This document shows, piece by piece, positions 1-6,707 of a stretch of 6,776 bases of DNA. The stretch's first letter is position 1. Every line of letters starts with the position of its first letter. A program made the translations under genes and the position numbers. The stretch comes from Nitrospina sp. (GTDB lineage: Bacteria; Nitrospinota; Nitrospinia; Nitrospinales; VA-1), in contig JABJCF010000269.1 of assembly GCA_018665625.1 (NCBI GenBank), positions 1 through 6,776 on the forward strand, given 5' to 3'. Below the pieces are notes generated by a model. It was not told the origin of the DNA. It ran no database searches and worked only from the letters and a program-made list of their open reading frames with translations.

Positions 1-222
1 AATACATTTTTTACAACCAATGCATAAAAGAGGATCTACATTTACTCGATTGAATGCTGGAGCATCCGGGTTTTCTTCCTCGAACATGCATAGATCTACC
101 GGGCATTCAGTAATGCATATGGGCGACCCGCCACAACCCGTGCAAGCATCATTGATAACAGCAAGTATCTTTGGTTTTCTTTTACGCTGAACGTTTCTTT
201 TGGCCTTTTCTTTTGTCGCCAT
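1..222 (-). CDS. Ferredoxin-type 4Fe-4S protein (partial, 3' end outside window)
   Basis: Reading leftward from an ATG at 222-220, an open frame of 74 codons reaches the window edge without a stop, so only the N-terminal part is visible. Residues 4-18 are strongly basic (K/R-rich). A cluster motif follows with Cys27, Cys30, Cys36 and Cys40-Pro, plus Cys45. A second motif, LCIGCKKCI, has Cys67, Cys70 and Cys73, and its fourth Cys probably lies past the edge. This is the plan of a two-cluster bacterial ferredoxin, a soluble cytoplasmic electron carrier, but residues CGGSP widen the usual CxxCxxC of the first cluster to CxxC-x5-C. The start is supported by AGGAAG on the minus strand about 6 bases upstream (226-234 region). 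There is no hydrophobic stretch, so the basic tail is not a Sec or Tat signal. It is transcribed divergently from the holB operon. The partner protein is unknown. An alternative is the ferredoxin-like N-terminus of a larger Fe-S protein. Confidence 0.85.
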   Translation of the reverse strand, partial: MATKEKAKRNVQRKRKPKILAVINDACTGCGGSPICITECPVDLCMFEEENPDAPAFNRVNVDPLLCIGCKKCI

Positions 223-254
223 GAAATGCTTCCTAAATATTAATTATTGAACAC

Positions 255-277
255 CGCCAATTCTAACAAAATTGGCG
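255..277. repeat. Perfect 8-bp inverted repeat at predicted ferredoxin transcription start
   Basis: CGCCAATT (255-262) and AATTGGCG (270-277) are perfect inverted arms separated by 7 bases. The repeat overlaps the predicted start of the minus-strand transcript and lies 33-55 bases before the ferredoxin ATG. It could be an operator for a dimeric repressor or, if transcription starts at its right edge, a hairpin at the 5' end of the mRNA. No T-run follows on either strand, so a terminator is unlikely. Confidence 0.55.
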
Positions 278-280
278 CTA

Positions 281-310
281 ATTATAACCTTATTCCAAAA
301 GGATTTTCAA
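281..310 (-). promoter_or_regulatory. Sigma-70-type promoter for the ferredoxin gene
   Basis: On the minus strand a perfect -10 box TATAAT (286-281) is preceded, after 18 bases, by TTGAAA (310-305), five of six matches to the -35 consensus. The predicted transcription start is near 274, giving a leader of about 50 bases before the ATG at 222. The -35 box lies inside a palindrome (305-319), and the predicted start lies inside an inverted repeat (255-277), positions typical of operators. This is inferred from sequence only. Confidence 0.6.
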
Positions 311-319
311 TTATTGAAA
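305..319. repeat. Palindrome over the -35 box, part of a repeated AATTATTGAA motif
   Basis: TTTCAA (305-310) and TTGAAA (314-319) form a perfect palindrome around a 3-base centre and contain the minus-strand -35 box. The 10-mer AATTATTGAA within it (309-318) recurs exactly at 242-251, beyond the predicted transcription start, so the two copies bracket the ferredoxin promoter 67 bp apart. This could be a pair of regulator sites. In AT-rich DNA the match could also be chance. Confidence 0.4.
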
Positions 320-430
320 CGAACTCCGTTACGATTTAATTAGAAATTTCCCAGCACCTTTTGACCACTCTCCCCTTGGAGCGAAATAAGGTGGCTCTGG
401 CTTGTTTTACAAGTAGGCCTGTATTAAGAT

Positions 431-479
431 AGAAGCAAGTTGCGATAAGTGCAATCCATTTAATGGGTTGCGGGCTTCT
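431..479 (+). other. Possible structured RNA segment with two alternative pairings
   Basis: A 9-bp hairpin (451-459 with 463-471, one G-U pair, 3-base loop) is enclosed by an outer 6-bp pairing AGAAGC (431-436) with GCTTCT (474-479). GTTGCG occurs twice (439-444 and 467-472), on either side of the complementary GCAAT (451-455), so the middle segment can pair with either copy. It lies about 100 bases before holB, in the only long gene-free stretch. No T-run follows and no known riboswitch or tRNA fold was recognised. A leader structure or chance symmetry are both possible. Confidence 0.3.
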
Positions 480-496
480 CCATTCCCTTCCCAGGC

Positions 497-526
497 TTGA
501 CTTGAGAAATTTCCAACTTCTTTACT
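497..526 (+). promoter_or_regulatory. Candidate promoter for the holB operon
   Basis: TTGACT (497-502, five of six matches to -35) is followed after 18 bases by TTTACT (521-526, four of six matches to -10). The predicted start is near 533, about 46 bases before the holB ATG and inside the left arm of the inverted repeat at 529-560. Other weaker pairs exist upstream (for example TTGTTT 402-407 with TAAGAT 425-430), so the choice is tentative. Confidence 0.35.
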
Positions 527-528
527 CT

Positions 529-560
529 CTTGAATTTTAGTTTTTTATCAAAAATTCAAG
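529..560 (+). promoter_or_regulatory. Perfect 10-bp inverted repeat overlapping the holB ribosome-binding region
   Basis: CTTGAATTTT (529-538) is the exact reverse complement of AAAATTCAAG (551-560), with a 12-base T-rich loop between. The right arm ends in AAG, the first three bases of AAGGA (558-562), the only Shine-Dalgarno-like sequence before holB. It sits 16 bases from the ATG, which is rather far. If transcribed whole, the hairpin would partly mask this site and could dampen translation. As DNA it could instead be an operator at the predicted transcription start. Confidence 0.5.
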
Positions 561-578
561 GAAATACTACTGAATATC

Positions 579-1592
579 ATGGCTTTCGATAAAATTTTTG
601 GGCAAGAAAAACCCAAGCAAATCATAAAAAATGCACTCCAAAACAGCAGCGTTGCGCACGCCTACTTGTTTTATGGTCAAGAAAGCATTGGCAAAAGGAA
701 AATAGCAATTGAATTGGCAAAAGCCCTTAACTGCACTTCCACTATTGAAGGAGATGCTTGTGACAAGTGCTCTTCTTGCCGAAAAATTACAAATAGAACT
801 CACCCCGATTTCTTTTTTATAGAACCGGTCAAAAGCACTCCCACCGCACGCGAAGCGGCGATCAAAATTGAAGCGATTCGCGAATTACAAAGAAAGCTTT
901 CTTTTCATCCTTATGAAGGAAAAGTAAAAGTCGCGGTGATTGATGATGCTGACCTCATGAATATACAAGCAGCCAACTCATTTTTAAAGACATTGGAGGA
1001 ACCCCCCTCAGCGACCGTAATGATCTTGATTTCTTCACATCCGTTTAAATTATTACCTACATTAATATCACGTTGCCAAACGATTCAGTTTCAGGCTCTT
1101 TCTCATGAAAATATAAAAAAGATACTAGAAGAAACTAGGGTTGAGGAAGGAATAGAAGAAAACACCCTGGACTTCCGCACTCTTCGATCACGCGGCAGTG
1201 TTAGCAAAGCCATGACAGACGACATGGAAGATGTTGCAAACATTCGCAAAGAAATAGTGGATCTTTTAGAAACAATATCTTTTGACCGAATGGATATAGT
1301 ATTCTCGCATGCTAAATCCTGGGCAAAGCAGAACGATCAATGGGAAATGATCTTTAATGAACTTATGGAATTAGTACGCGACCTTGCGTTCTTTAGAACA
1401 GGATGCACTGAATCTCAAATTTACAATCGTGATATAGCAACCCGATTAAAACCATTAGCGTCAAAAAGAAGTTTAAAATCCTGGATTGAAATGTTTAACG
1501 CTGTGCATGCCACTAAAATGGCTTTGTCTGGAAACGCGAACGCACAGCTTTTCTTTGAAAACATGCTTATAGATTTTTGTGAAGCCGCGTAA
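579..1592 (+). CDS. holB: DNA polymerase III delta' subunit (clamp loader)
   Basis: The 337-residue protein is the delta' subunit of the clamp-loader complex, which with delta and tau/gamma loads the beta sliding clamp onto primed DNA in the cytoplasm. It opens with the family signature MAFDKIFGQE and has a degenerate P-loop GQESIGKR (33-40), in which the usual final T/S is R, as is common in delta'. A four-Cys zinc site follows (Cys52, Cys61, Cys64, Cys67), then a Walker B-like IDDAD (121-125), the conserved NSFLKTLEEPP segment (133-143) and the SRC motif (164-166). The C-terminal helical part (about 210-337) is less conserved, as usual. Length is normal. The ATG at 579 matches the family N-terminus. 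The frame is open back to 534 but offers no better start. It heads the operon and stops 5 bp before ricT. The tmk gene, often upstream, is absent here. Confidence 0.95.
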   Translation: MAFDKIFGQEKPKQIIKNALQNSSVAHAYLFYGQESIGKRKIAIELAKALNCTSTIEGDACDKCSSCRKITNRTHPDFFFIEPVKSTPTAREAAIKIEAIRELQRKLSFHPYEGKVKVAVIDDADLMNIQAANSFLKTLEEPPSATVMILISSHPFKLLPTLISRCQTIQFQALSHENIKKILEETRVEEGIEENTLDFRTLRSRGSVSKAMTDDMEDVANIRKEIVDLLETISFDRMDIVFSHAKSWAKQNDQWEMIFNELMELVRDLAFFRTGCTESQIYNRDIATRLKPLASKRSLKSWIEMFNAVHATKMALSGNANAQLFFENMLIDFCEAA

Positions 1593-1597
1593 ATGAT

Positions 1598-2467
1598 ATG
1601 AACACAACAGCCGAAAAAAATAAAGATCTCGAAACTAGCACCACCCCGCCAAAGTTTCTAATTGGCATACGTATTCACAACCAAATTAAATCGCAACTCT
1701 ACGACCCCAAAGGTTTGAATCTGAGAGTGGGGATGTCGGTTATGGTGAATACCAATCAGGGACTCAAGATGGGACTGGTCGCATCCAATAAAATAATAAA
1801 CTTTCACAAAAACAAAAAAGAAAGCTTTTACAAAGTCCTTCGAGTTGCAAACGAAAATGATTACCAGGCTGAAGACAGACGGCAAAAAACCGAACATAAA
1901 GCCAAGGCCATATGTGCAGGGAAAATAGCTGAACTAAAACTTCCTATGAATTTAAGCCGAGTGGTTCACCAACCCCACATGAATAAAACCATTTTCTTTT
2001 TTACCGCAGAAGGAAGGGTTGATTTTCGCCAACTCATTCGAGATCTCGCATCCAGCCTTCGACACCGAATAGAAATGAAACAGGTCGGAGTAAGAGATGA
2101 GGCAAAGGTTGTGGGGGGCTTTGGAATTTGCGGCGAAACATTATGCTGTTCTTCCTGGCTTCCAGAATTTACTCCTGTCACAATAAAAATGGCAAAAACT
2201 CAAGGCTTGGCTTTAAATCCAAGCAAAATATCCGGGGTATGCGGCAGATTGATGTGCTGCCTCCAATACGAACATGACAATTACAAAGAAATGGCCAAAG
2301 GTTTGCCAAGAGCCAATAGCCATGTTGAAACCCCTGACGGGCCCGGCAAAGTTTTAAAAAATGAAATTCTCGAGCAAAAAGTCATTGTTCGACTCGATGA
2401 CGAAAGCATTGTGACCTACCATAAAGACGAACTGAAAATTAAACCGCCTCAAACTTCTAAATCCTGA
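1598..2467 (+). CDS. ricT: PSP1 domain protein, RicT/YaaT family
   Basis: This 289-residue protein belongs to the PSP1 family whose Bacillus subtilis member RicT (YaaT) works with RicA and RicF. That complex carries [4Fe-4S] clusters and assists RNase Y-dependent mRNA processing. The N-terminal 18 residues are polar and probably disordered. Residues 20-155 are the PSP1 N-terminal part (VGMSVMVNTNQGLKMGLV, 44-61). The core QVGVRDEAKVVGGFGICGE (162-180) leads into two paired cysteine motifs, Cys178-x4-Cys183-Cys184 and Cys215-x4-Cys220-Cys221, the residues expected to bind Fe-S. The tail 240-280 resembles a small beta domain (TPDGPGKVL). Length is typical. There is no good Shine-Dalgarno; the ATG lies 5 bp after the holB stop, so coupling to holB translation is likely. 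Whether RicA and RicF homologues exist in this organism cannot be seen, so the exact role is inferred from the family. Confidence 0.92.
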   Translation: MNTTAEKNKDLETSTTPPKFLIGIRIHNQIKSQLYDPKGLNLRVGMSVMVNTNQGLKMGLVASNKIINFHKNKKESFYKVLRVANENDYQAEDRRQKTEHKAKAICAGKIAELKLPMNLSRVVHQPHMNKTIFFFTAEGRVDFRQLIRDLASSLRHRIEMKQVGVRDEAKVVGGFGICGETLCCSSWLPEFTPVTIKMAKTQGLALNPSKISGVCGRLMCCLQYEHDNYKEMAKGLPRANSHVETPDGPGKVLKNEILEQKVIVRLDDESIVTYHKDELKIKPPQTSKS

Positions 2468-2477
2468 AAATCTAAAC

Positions 2478-4400
2478 ATGACCGAAAAAAAATTTTATAT
2501 CACCACCCCTATTTATTATGTAAACGATGTCCCTCATATTGGACACGCTTATACAACCATTGCCGCCGATGTTGCTGCTCGTTTCAAAAGACTTGAAGGG
2601 TATCAAGTATTCTTCCTTACGGGAACCGATGAACACGGACAAAAAGTCCAAGAAGCCGCGCAAAAGCTTAATGTAACTCCACAGCAACATGTCGATAAAC
2701 TCCACCAACGTTTTAAAGAGTTGTGGGTGAAGTTCGATATTTCTAACAGCGACTTTATCCGCACCACTGAAGAGCGTCATAAAAGTCTGGTATGCGATAT
2801 TCTGCAAGCCCTTTTCGATAAAGATGAAATTTATCGCGACAGCTATGAAGGCTGGTACTGCACACCTTGCGAGAGATTTTGGACTGAAAAAGATTTACAA
2901 GAAGGCAATTGCCCCGAGTGCCGGCGCAAAGTAGAAAAAATAAAAGAACATAATTATTTTTTTAGAATGGGGAAATATCAGGAGTGGCTCCTTGAAAAAA
3001 TAAAAAGCGATCCGCATTTCATCCTCCCCATATCAAGAAGGAATGAGGTTTTGGGCTTCCTCGAAAATCCCCTGGAAGACCTCTGCATCTCCAGACCAAA
3101 ATCTCGGCTCCCCTGGGGGATTCCATTACCGTTTGACGAAGACTACGTCACTTATGTGTGGTTCGATGCGTTGATCAACTATATTTCAATCCACGGTTCC
3201 ATTGATGAGATACGAGCCAGTGGTTACTGGCCCGCAGACCATAATATGGTCGGAAAAGACATTCTCACCACGCACGCAGTTTACTGGTCAACAATGTTGA
3301 AGGCTATTGGACTGGAACCCCCTAAAAATATTTTTGCTCACGGATGGTGGACGGTGAACGGACAAAAAATGTCCAAATCTCTTCACAATGTTGTAGAGCC
3401 TAACCAACTTGCAGATAAATTCGGTGTCGATGTTGTTCGCTATTTCCTACTCAGAGAAGTTCCCTTCGGTTCCGATGGCGATTTTTCGCACAAGGCTTTG
3501 ATTGGCAGGCTCAACAGTGATCTTGCAAATAATCTGGGGAACCTGCTCAATCGCACTGTGAATATGATGAAAAAATATTTCGACGGAACCCTACCTGAGC
3601 CGGCAACAACAGGCGAGGAAGACACCGCATTGCAAAACACAGCGCGTGAAGTGATCGACGAAGTTCGCAAACTTTATGACGAACTCGCTTTCAATAAAAT
3701 CCTTCAGAAAATCTGGGAATTGGTAGACACCACTAATCAATACATAGATAAAACCGGGCCGTGGAATCTTGCTAAAACAGACGAAGGCAAAGAACGCTTG
3801 AAAACTGTAATGTATAACGCCGCAGAATCCTTACGCGTTTTAGGCGTCCTCCTCTTTCCTTTCATGCCAAAAAGTTGCGAAGCGTTGATGCTGCAACTGG
3901 GAGTGGAAAAAACCATTGAAGACCAGGGAATGGATTCGCTCAATAACTGGGGAGGCCTGCCCTCAGGCACAAAAACACAAAAAGCCAAGCAACTATTCCC
4001 AAGAATAGAGGATAAACAAGCAGTGAAAATTCTTTCAGAGCTTGAGGCGCAGAAAGAGGACAAGAAAGAGGATCCCAACCAGATCACCATAGAAGACTTC
4101 ATGAAAGTCGATCTGCGAACCGGTAAAATCCTGGAAGCGGAAAAAGTAAAAAAATCCAAAAAATTAATCCAGCTCAAAGTAGATATTGGTACAGAAACCC
4201 GACAGATTCTGGCCGGTATCGCGGAAAGTTATGAGCCGGAAAACTTGATCGGGCGCACCGTGATAATTGTCGCTAACCTCAAACCGGCAAAACTGATGGG
4301 AATAGAATCGCAAGGAATGGTGCTTGCAGCTAACAACGATGGCACCATCCTGCTGGCGGGTTTCGATGACGAACCTGGGCAAGGAATACAAGTACGATGA
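2478..4400 (+). CDS. metG: Methionyl-tRNA synthetase with C-terminal tRNA-binding domain
   Basis: The 640-residue class I enzyme charges tRNA-Met with methionine in the cytoplasm and serves both initiation and elongation. The Rossmann catalytic domain has the HIGH motif at 20-23 (PHIGHAY) and KMSKS at 297-301. The connective insertion carries one zinc knuckle, Cys128-x2-Cys131 and Cys145-x2-Cys148. TGTDEHG (48-54) and the VWFDALINY segment (227-235) are family-typical. Residues about 345-500 form the helical anticodon-binding domain, including the PWN segment (428-430). A charged linker (about 518-534) joins it to a Trbp111/EMAPII-like OB-fold (536-640: DFMKVDLRTGKIL, LKPAKLMGIESQGM), which promotes dimerisation and tRNA binding. 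All key motifs are intact and length is normal for the long form. The ATG is 10 bp after the ricT stop with no clear Shine-Dalgarno, and the TGA overlaps the next ATG by 4 bp. Confidence 0.97.
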   Translation: MTEKKFYITTPIYYVNDVPHIGHAYTTIAADVAARFKRLEGYQVFFLTGTDEHGQKVQEAAQKLNVTPQQHVDKLHQRFKELWVKFDISNSDFIRTTEERHKSLVCDILQALFDKDEIYRDSYEGWYCTPCERFWTEKDLQEGNCPECRRKVEKIKEHNYFFRMGKYQEWLLEKIKSDPHFILPISRRNEVLGFLENPLEDLCISRPKSRLPWGIPLPFDEDYVTYVWFDALINYISIHGSIDEIRASGYWPADHNMVGKDILTTHAVYWSTMLKAIGLEPPKNIFAHGWWTVNGQKMSKSLHNVVEPNQLADKFGVDVVRYFLLREVPFGSDGDFSHKALIGRLNSDLANNLGNLLNRTVNMMKKYFDGTLPEPATTGEEDTALQNTAREVIDEVRKLYDELAFNKILQKIWELVDTTNQYIDKTGPWNLAKTDEGKERLKTVMYNAAESLRVLGVLLFPFMPKSCEALMLQLGVEKTIEDQGMDSLNNWGGLPSGTKTQKAKQLFPRIEDKQAVKILSELEAQKEDKKEDPNQITIEDFMKVDLRTGKILEAEKVKKSKKLIQLKVDIGTETRQILAGIAESYEPENLIGRTVIIVANLKPAKLMGIESQGMVLAANNDGTILLAGFDDEPGQGIQVR

Positions 4401-5788
4401 TCATTGACACTCACGCCCATATCGATGTTGCCGATTACGAAGAAGATCGCGAAGAAGTAATCGACCGTGCACGTGAAGCCGGTGTCCAATATATGTTGAA
4501 TATTGGTTGCGATATTGAAAGCAGCTACCGATCCATGGAGCTCGCCGAACAATACGATTTTATTTACGCCACCGCAGGCATCCATCCGCATGATGTGAAA
4601 TCCATCGACAATGACACCTATGCCCATCTGCGACAATTACTGAGTCACCCTAAAGTAGTGGCTCTAGGGGAAATTGGACTCGACTATTTTAAAAACTATT
4701 CTCCTCAAGATTTGCAACGAACGCATTTCCGCAATCAGGTTCAACTTGCGCGTGATATGGGGAAACCCATCATCATTCATAGCCGGGACGCTAAAGAGGA
4801 TATCATTTCCATTCTCGCCGAATTTTATCCCAAAAACCCAACCGCACACTCAGGCATCTTCCATTGTTTTTCGGGCGATCAGGAATTGGCCGATGCCGCA
4901 TTGGAAATGGGATTCTATATATCCTTTTCCGGCTCGGTTACATTTAAAAAAGCAGAGGAACTCCGCGAAGTAGCAAAAAATGTTCCTGCAGACCGATTAT
5001 TTGCTGAAACAGACTGCCCCTACCTCACCCCTGCCCCGCATCGCGGCAAGCGTAACGAACCGGCCTACGTTAATTATACTGCGGAAAAACTAGCAGAAAT
5101 TCGCGGCCTGAAAATAGAAGATGTTGAGCGCACCATGGCTCTGAACTTTTTTGAATTGTTTGGAATTGGCGAACAAGCTAAAACAGGTACCGTCTCTTAT
5201 AAAATTCGCAACTCCCTTTATCTCAACTTGACACAACGTTGCACCGCTGATTGTGTGTTCTGCACCCGCCTCACCAAACCCATCGTTCAAGGCTATAACC
5301 TGAAACTGAACCGTGAACCCACTGCTAAAGAAGTCTGGGAATCGATTGACGATCCAAAGAAATACGACGAAGTTGTTTTTTGCGGATTTGGTGAACCAAC
5401 TCTAAGACTGGAAGTCATCAAAGAAGTTGCAAAAAAAATTAAAGACGCTGGGGGACGCGTCAGACTCAATACCAACGGCCATGGAAACGTAATAAATAAA
5501 CGCAATATCTTACCAGAGCTATCAGGTCTTATAGATGAAGTTTCCGTAAGCCTCAATGCCGACTCCTCTGAAGCTTATGATGAAATATGCCAACCCCTGC
5601 CCATGTTCCGAAATGGGATTTACGAAAAAATCAAAATTTTTATTGAAGAAGCCAAAAAACATATCCCCAATGTACAAGCCTCTATCGTTACCCACCAACG
5701 TGGCGTTGACGAAGAACAATGCGAAGAAATCGCAAACAAAGAATTCGGAGTAAAATACCGAGCACGACGGTACAACATCGTCGGCTAG
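4397..5788 (+). CDS. TatD family metal-dependent nuclease fused to a TatD-associated radical SAM domain
   Basis: A single 463-residue frame joins two proteins. Residues 1-257 are TatD (YcfH-like), a TIM-barrel metal-dependent DNase. Its metal ligands are present: His6 and His8 (DTHAHID), Glu92 (GEIGLDY), His128 (IIHSRD), His156 (FHCFSG) and Asp206 (ETDCPYLTP). After a short linker, residues 266-463 form a compact radical SAM domain with Cys282-x3-Cys286-x2-Cys289 for the [4Fe-4S]/SAM site, a GFGEPT motif (330-335) for SAM binding and LNTNG (357-361). No second cysteine cluster follows, so there is no SPASM-type extension. The C-terminal part matches the TatD-linked radical SAM family, found next to or fused with TatD; its substrate is, to my knowledge, unknown. 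The usual TatD alone is about 260 residues. The ATG overlaps the metG stop (ATGA), with AAGGA 11 bases upstream. Domain calls are firm; the joint function is not known. Confidence 0.93.
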   Translation: MIIDTHAHIDVADYEEDREEVIDRAREAGVQYMLNIGCDIESSYRSMELAEQYDFIYATAGIHPHDVKSIDNDTYAHLRQLLSHPKVVALGEIGLDYFKNYSPQDLQRTHFRNQVQLARDMGKPIIIHSRDAKEDIISILAEFYPKNPTAHSGIFHCFSGDQELADAALEMGFYISFSGSVTFKKAEELREVAKNVPADRLFAETDCPYLTPAPHRGKRNEPAYVNYTAEKLAEIRGLKIEDVERTMALNFFELFGIGEQAKTGTVSYKIRNSLYLNLTQRCTADCVFCTRLTKPIVQGYNLKLNREPTAKEVWESIDDPKKYDEVVFCGFGEPTLRLEVIKEVAKKIKDAGGRVRLNTNGHGNVINKRNILPELSGLIDEVSVSLNADSSEAYDEICQPLPMFRNGIYEKIKIFIEEAKKHIPNVQASIVTHQRGVDEEQCEEIANKEFGVKYRARRYNIVG

Positions 5789-5993
5789 CCAGCATGACGG
5801 GGTCTCTAAAAGCAATCACCTTCGCCTCCAACCGCCAGTTATCGTTCTTCCAGGAGCCTCAATCCTCGCTATAGAGAGGCCATGATGCCGCTACCCAAAG
5901 AACCTATACTGCTAAACATTTTTTTCTAAACTTTACCCCACAAAATTCCGCTACAATTCAGGACATCCTAATTTAAACCCATAGGGAATAAAA
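5789..5993. other. Intergenic spacer between the operon and the disrupted methyltransferase gene
   Basis: No convincing gene or terminator was found in these 205 bases. A short inverted repeat (CGACG 5765-5769 with CGTCG 5779-5783) ends inside the last codons of the upstream gene but lacks a T-run. The T-run at 5919-5925 lacks a stem before it. The left half (to about 5900) looks richer in G+C than the right half. TACAAT (5952-5957) could be a -10 box for the downstream gene, but no good -35 lies at the right distance. Two tiny frames (26 codons from 5794, 15 codons from 5882) lack support. Confidence 0.4.
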
Positions 5994-6707
5994 ATGGGAC
6001 CAAAATATGGAAGCAACTTCCTTTTAGCTTTTGACTACGAGCTACCACCTCTTTCAAAACCAATAAAAAAGATCCTTTTTATTGATTCGTCAAAAGCAGA
6101 ACAGAGCCGATTAAGTTTAAAAAAAATTATTCAACTGTATCCAGATGCAGAGTTTTTTATATTAAAAAAAGAAGGCGTAGAATTCCCAAATTACGGAAAA
6201 AAAATTTTAGAGGAATTCACATACAAAGAAAACAAGTTGCCCAATGATTTTCACTTGTCAGAGAACGGGCAATATATAAAAAATGCAAACATAGATCTGG
6301 TATTTTTTTGCGCTAACCATGACATTCGACTCGATGCCCTGGATATCTCCATTTCACTTATTTATGACAACATTTTAAAGTTTGTGAATGAAATAAAGTT
6401 ATACGACTGGACCTGCATTGTGGACAATGAATTCTGCGTTTATTATCCGCATCAAATAGAAACAGACAGATCCTCCAATTCATGGGAACTAAGAAGTGAA
6501 ATTATTGAGTTACCCCACACCATGCTTACTGTTGATGAAAAGAAAACCCTTTTCGACTTAGCTGCAAACGGACCTTCGGCGGGTGAAATCGTAAATATTG
6601 GAATCTATCTGGGAGGCTCAAGCATTATTCTCGCAAAAGCTTCGAAATCAAAAAACAGGGAAAAGGTACACTCTTTTGATATTAGCATTCGAGAACCTTC
6701 ACAAGAA
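5994..6707 (+). pseudogene. Class I SAM-dependent methyltransferase-like gene, truncated by an insertion sequence
   Basis: An ATG at 5994, with AGGGA (5983-5987) 6 bases before it, opens a frame that stays open to the window edge at 6776 (261 codons). The first 238 codons look native. Residues 1-180 are an unrecognised domain; residues 25-60 (KKILFID...YPDAEFFILKK) look like a beta-alpha-beta unit vaguely resembling glycosyltransferase N-termini. Residues 196-230 look like the start of a methyltransferase Rossmann fold: a glycine-rich SAM-binding loop VNIGIYLGGSS (200-210) and an acidic residue ending the next strand (VHSFDI, Asp229). The rest of the fold is replaced from codon 239 by sequence resembling an IS terminus, so the product should be inactive as a methyltransferase. 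Composition is more AT-rich than the operon, suggesting an accessory locus, perhaps for surface sugars. The family call rests on one motif. If the IS call is wrong, this is a partial intact gene. Confidence 0.65.

Noticed and set aside
314..342. Plus-strand promoter from TTGAAA 314-319 with TAATTA 337-342
   Set aside because: The -10 match is poor and the start would lie over 200 bases before holB; the symmetry of the palindrome alone explains the -35 match.
342..514. Direct repeat AGAAATTTCC at 342-351 and 505-514 as an attachment or recombination site
   Set aside because: Ten bases in AT-rich DNA is weak and there is no integrase or other mobile signature between or around the copies.
463..540. 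Small plus-strand open frame of 25 codons in the holB upstream region
   Set aside because: It has no ribosome-binding sequence, overlaps the symmetric elements and candidate promoter, and its product resembles nothing I know.
223..578. tRNA gene or known riboswitch in the divergent intergenic region
   Set aside because: No cloverleaf, no GGTTCGAATCC-like T arm and no recognised aptamer core was found on either strand.
5765..5783. Inverted repeat at the end of the TatD fusion gene as a Rho-independent terminator
   Set aside because: The stem is only 5 bp with a 9-base loop, lies inside the coding sequence and is not followed by a T-run.
5522..5815. Minus-strand open frame of 97 codons across the end of the TatD fusion gene
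   Set aside because: It lies antisense to well-conserved radical SAM coding sequence, and its Phe-rich product is typical of a shadow frame.
5794..5874. 26-codon open frame right after the TatD fusion gene
   Set aside because: It is very short, has no Shine-Dalgarno and no recognisable motif; it is better treated as spacer.
5919..5925. Run of seven T as a terminator tail
   Set aside because: No stable GC-rich stem precedes it; the nearby GGC/GCC pairing (about 5878-5889) is too short and too far away.
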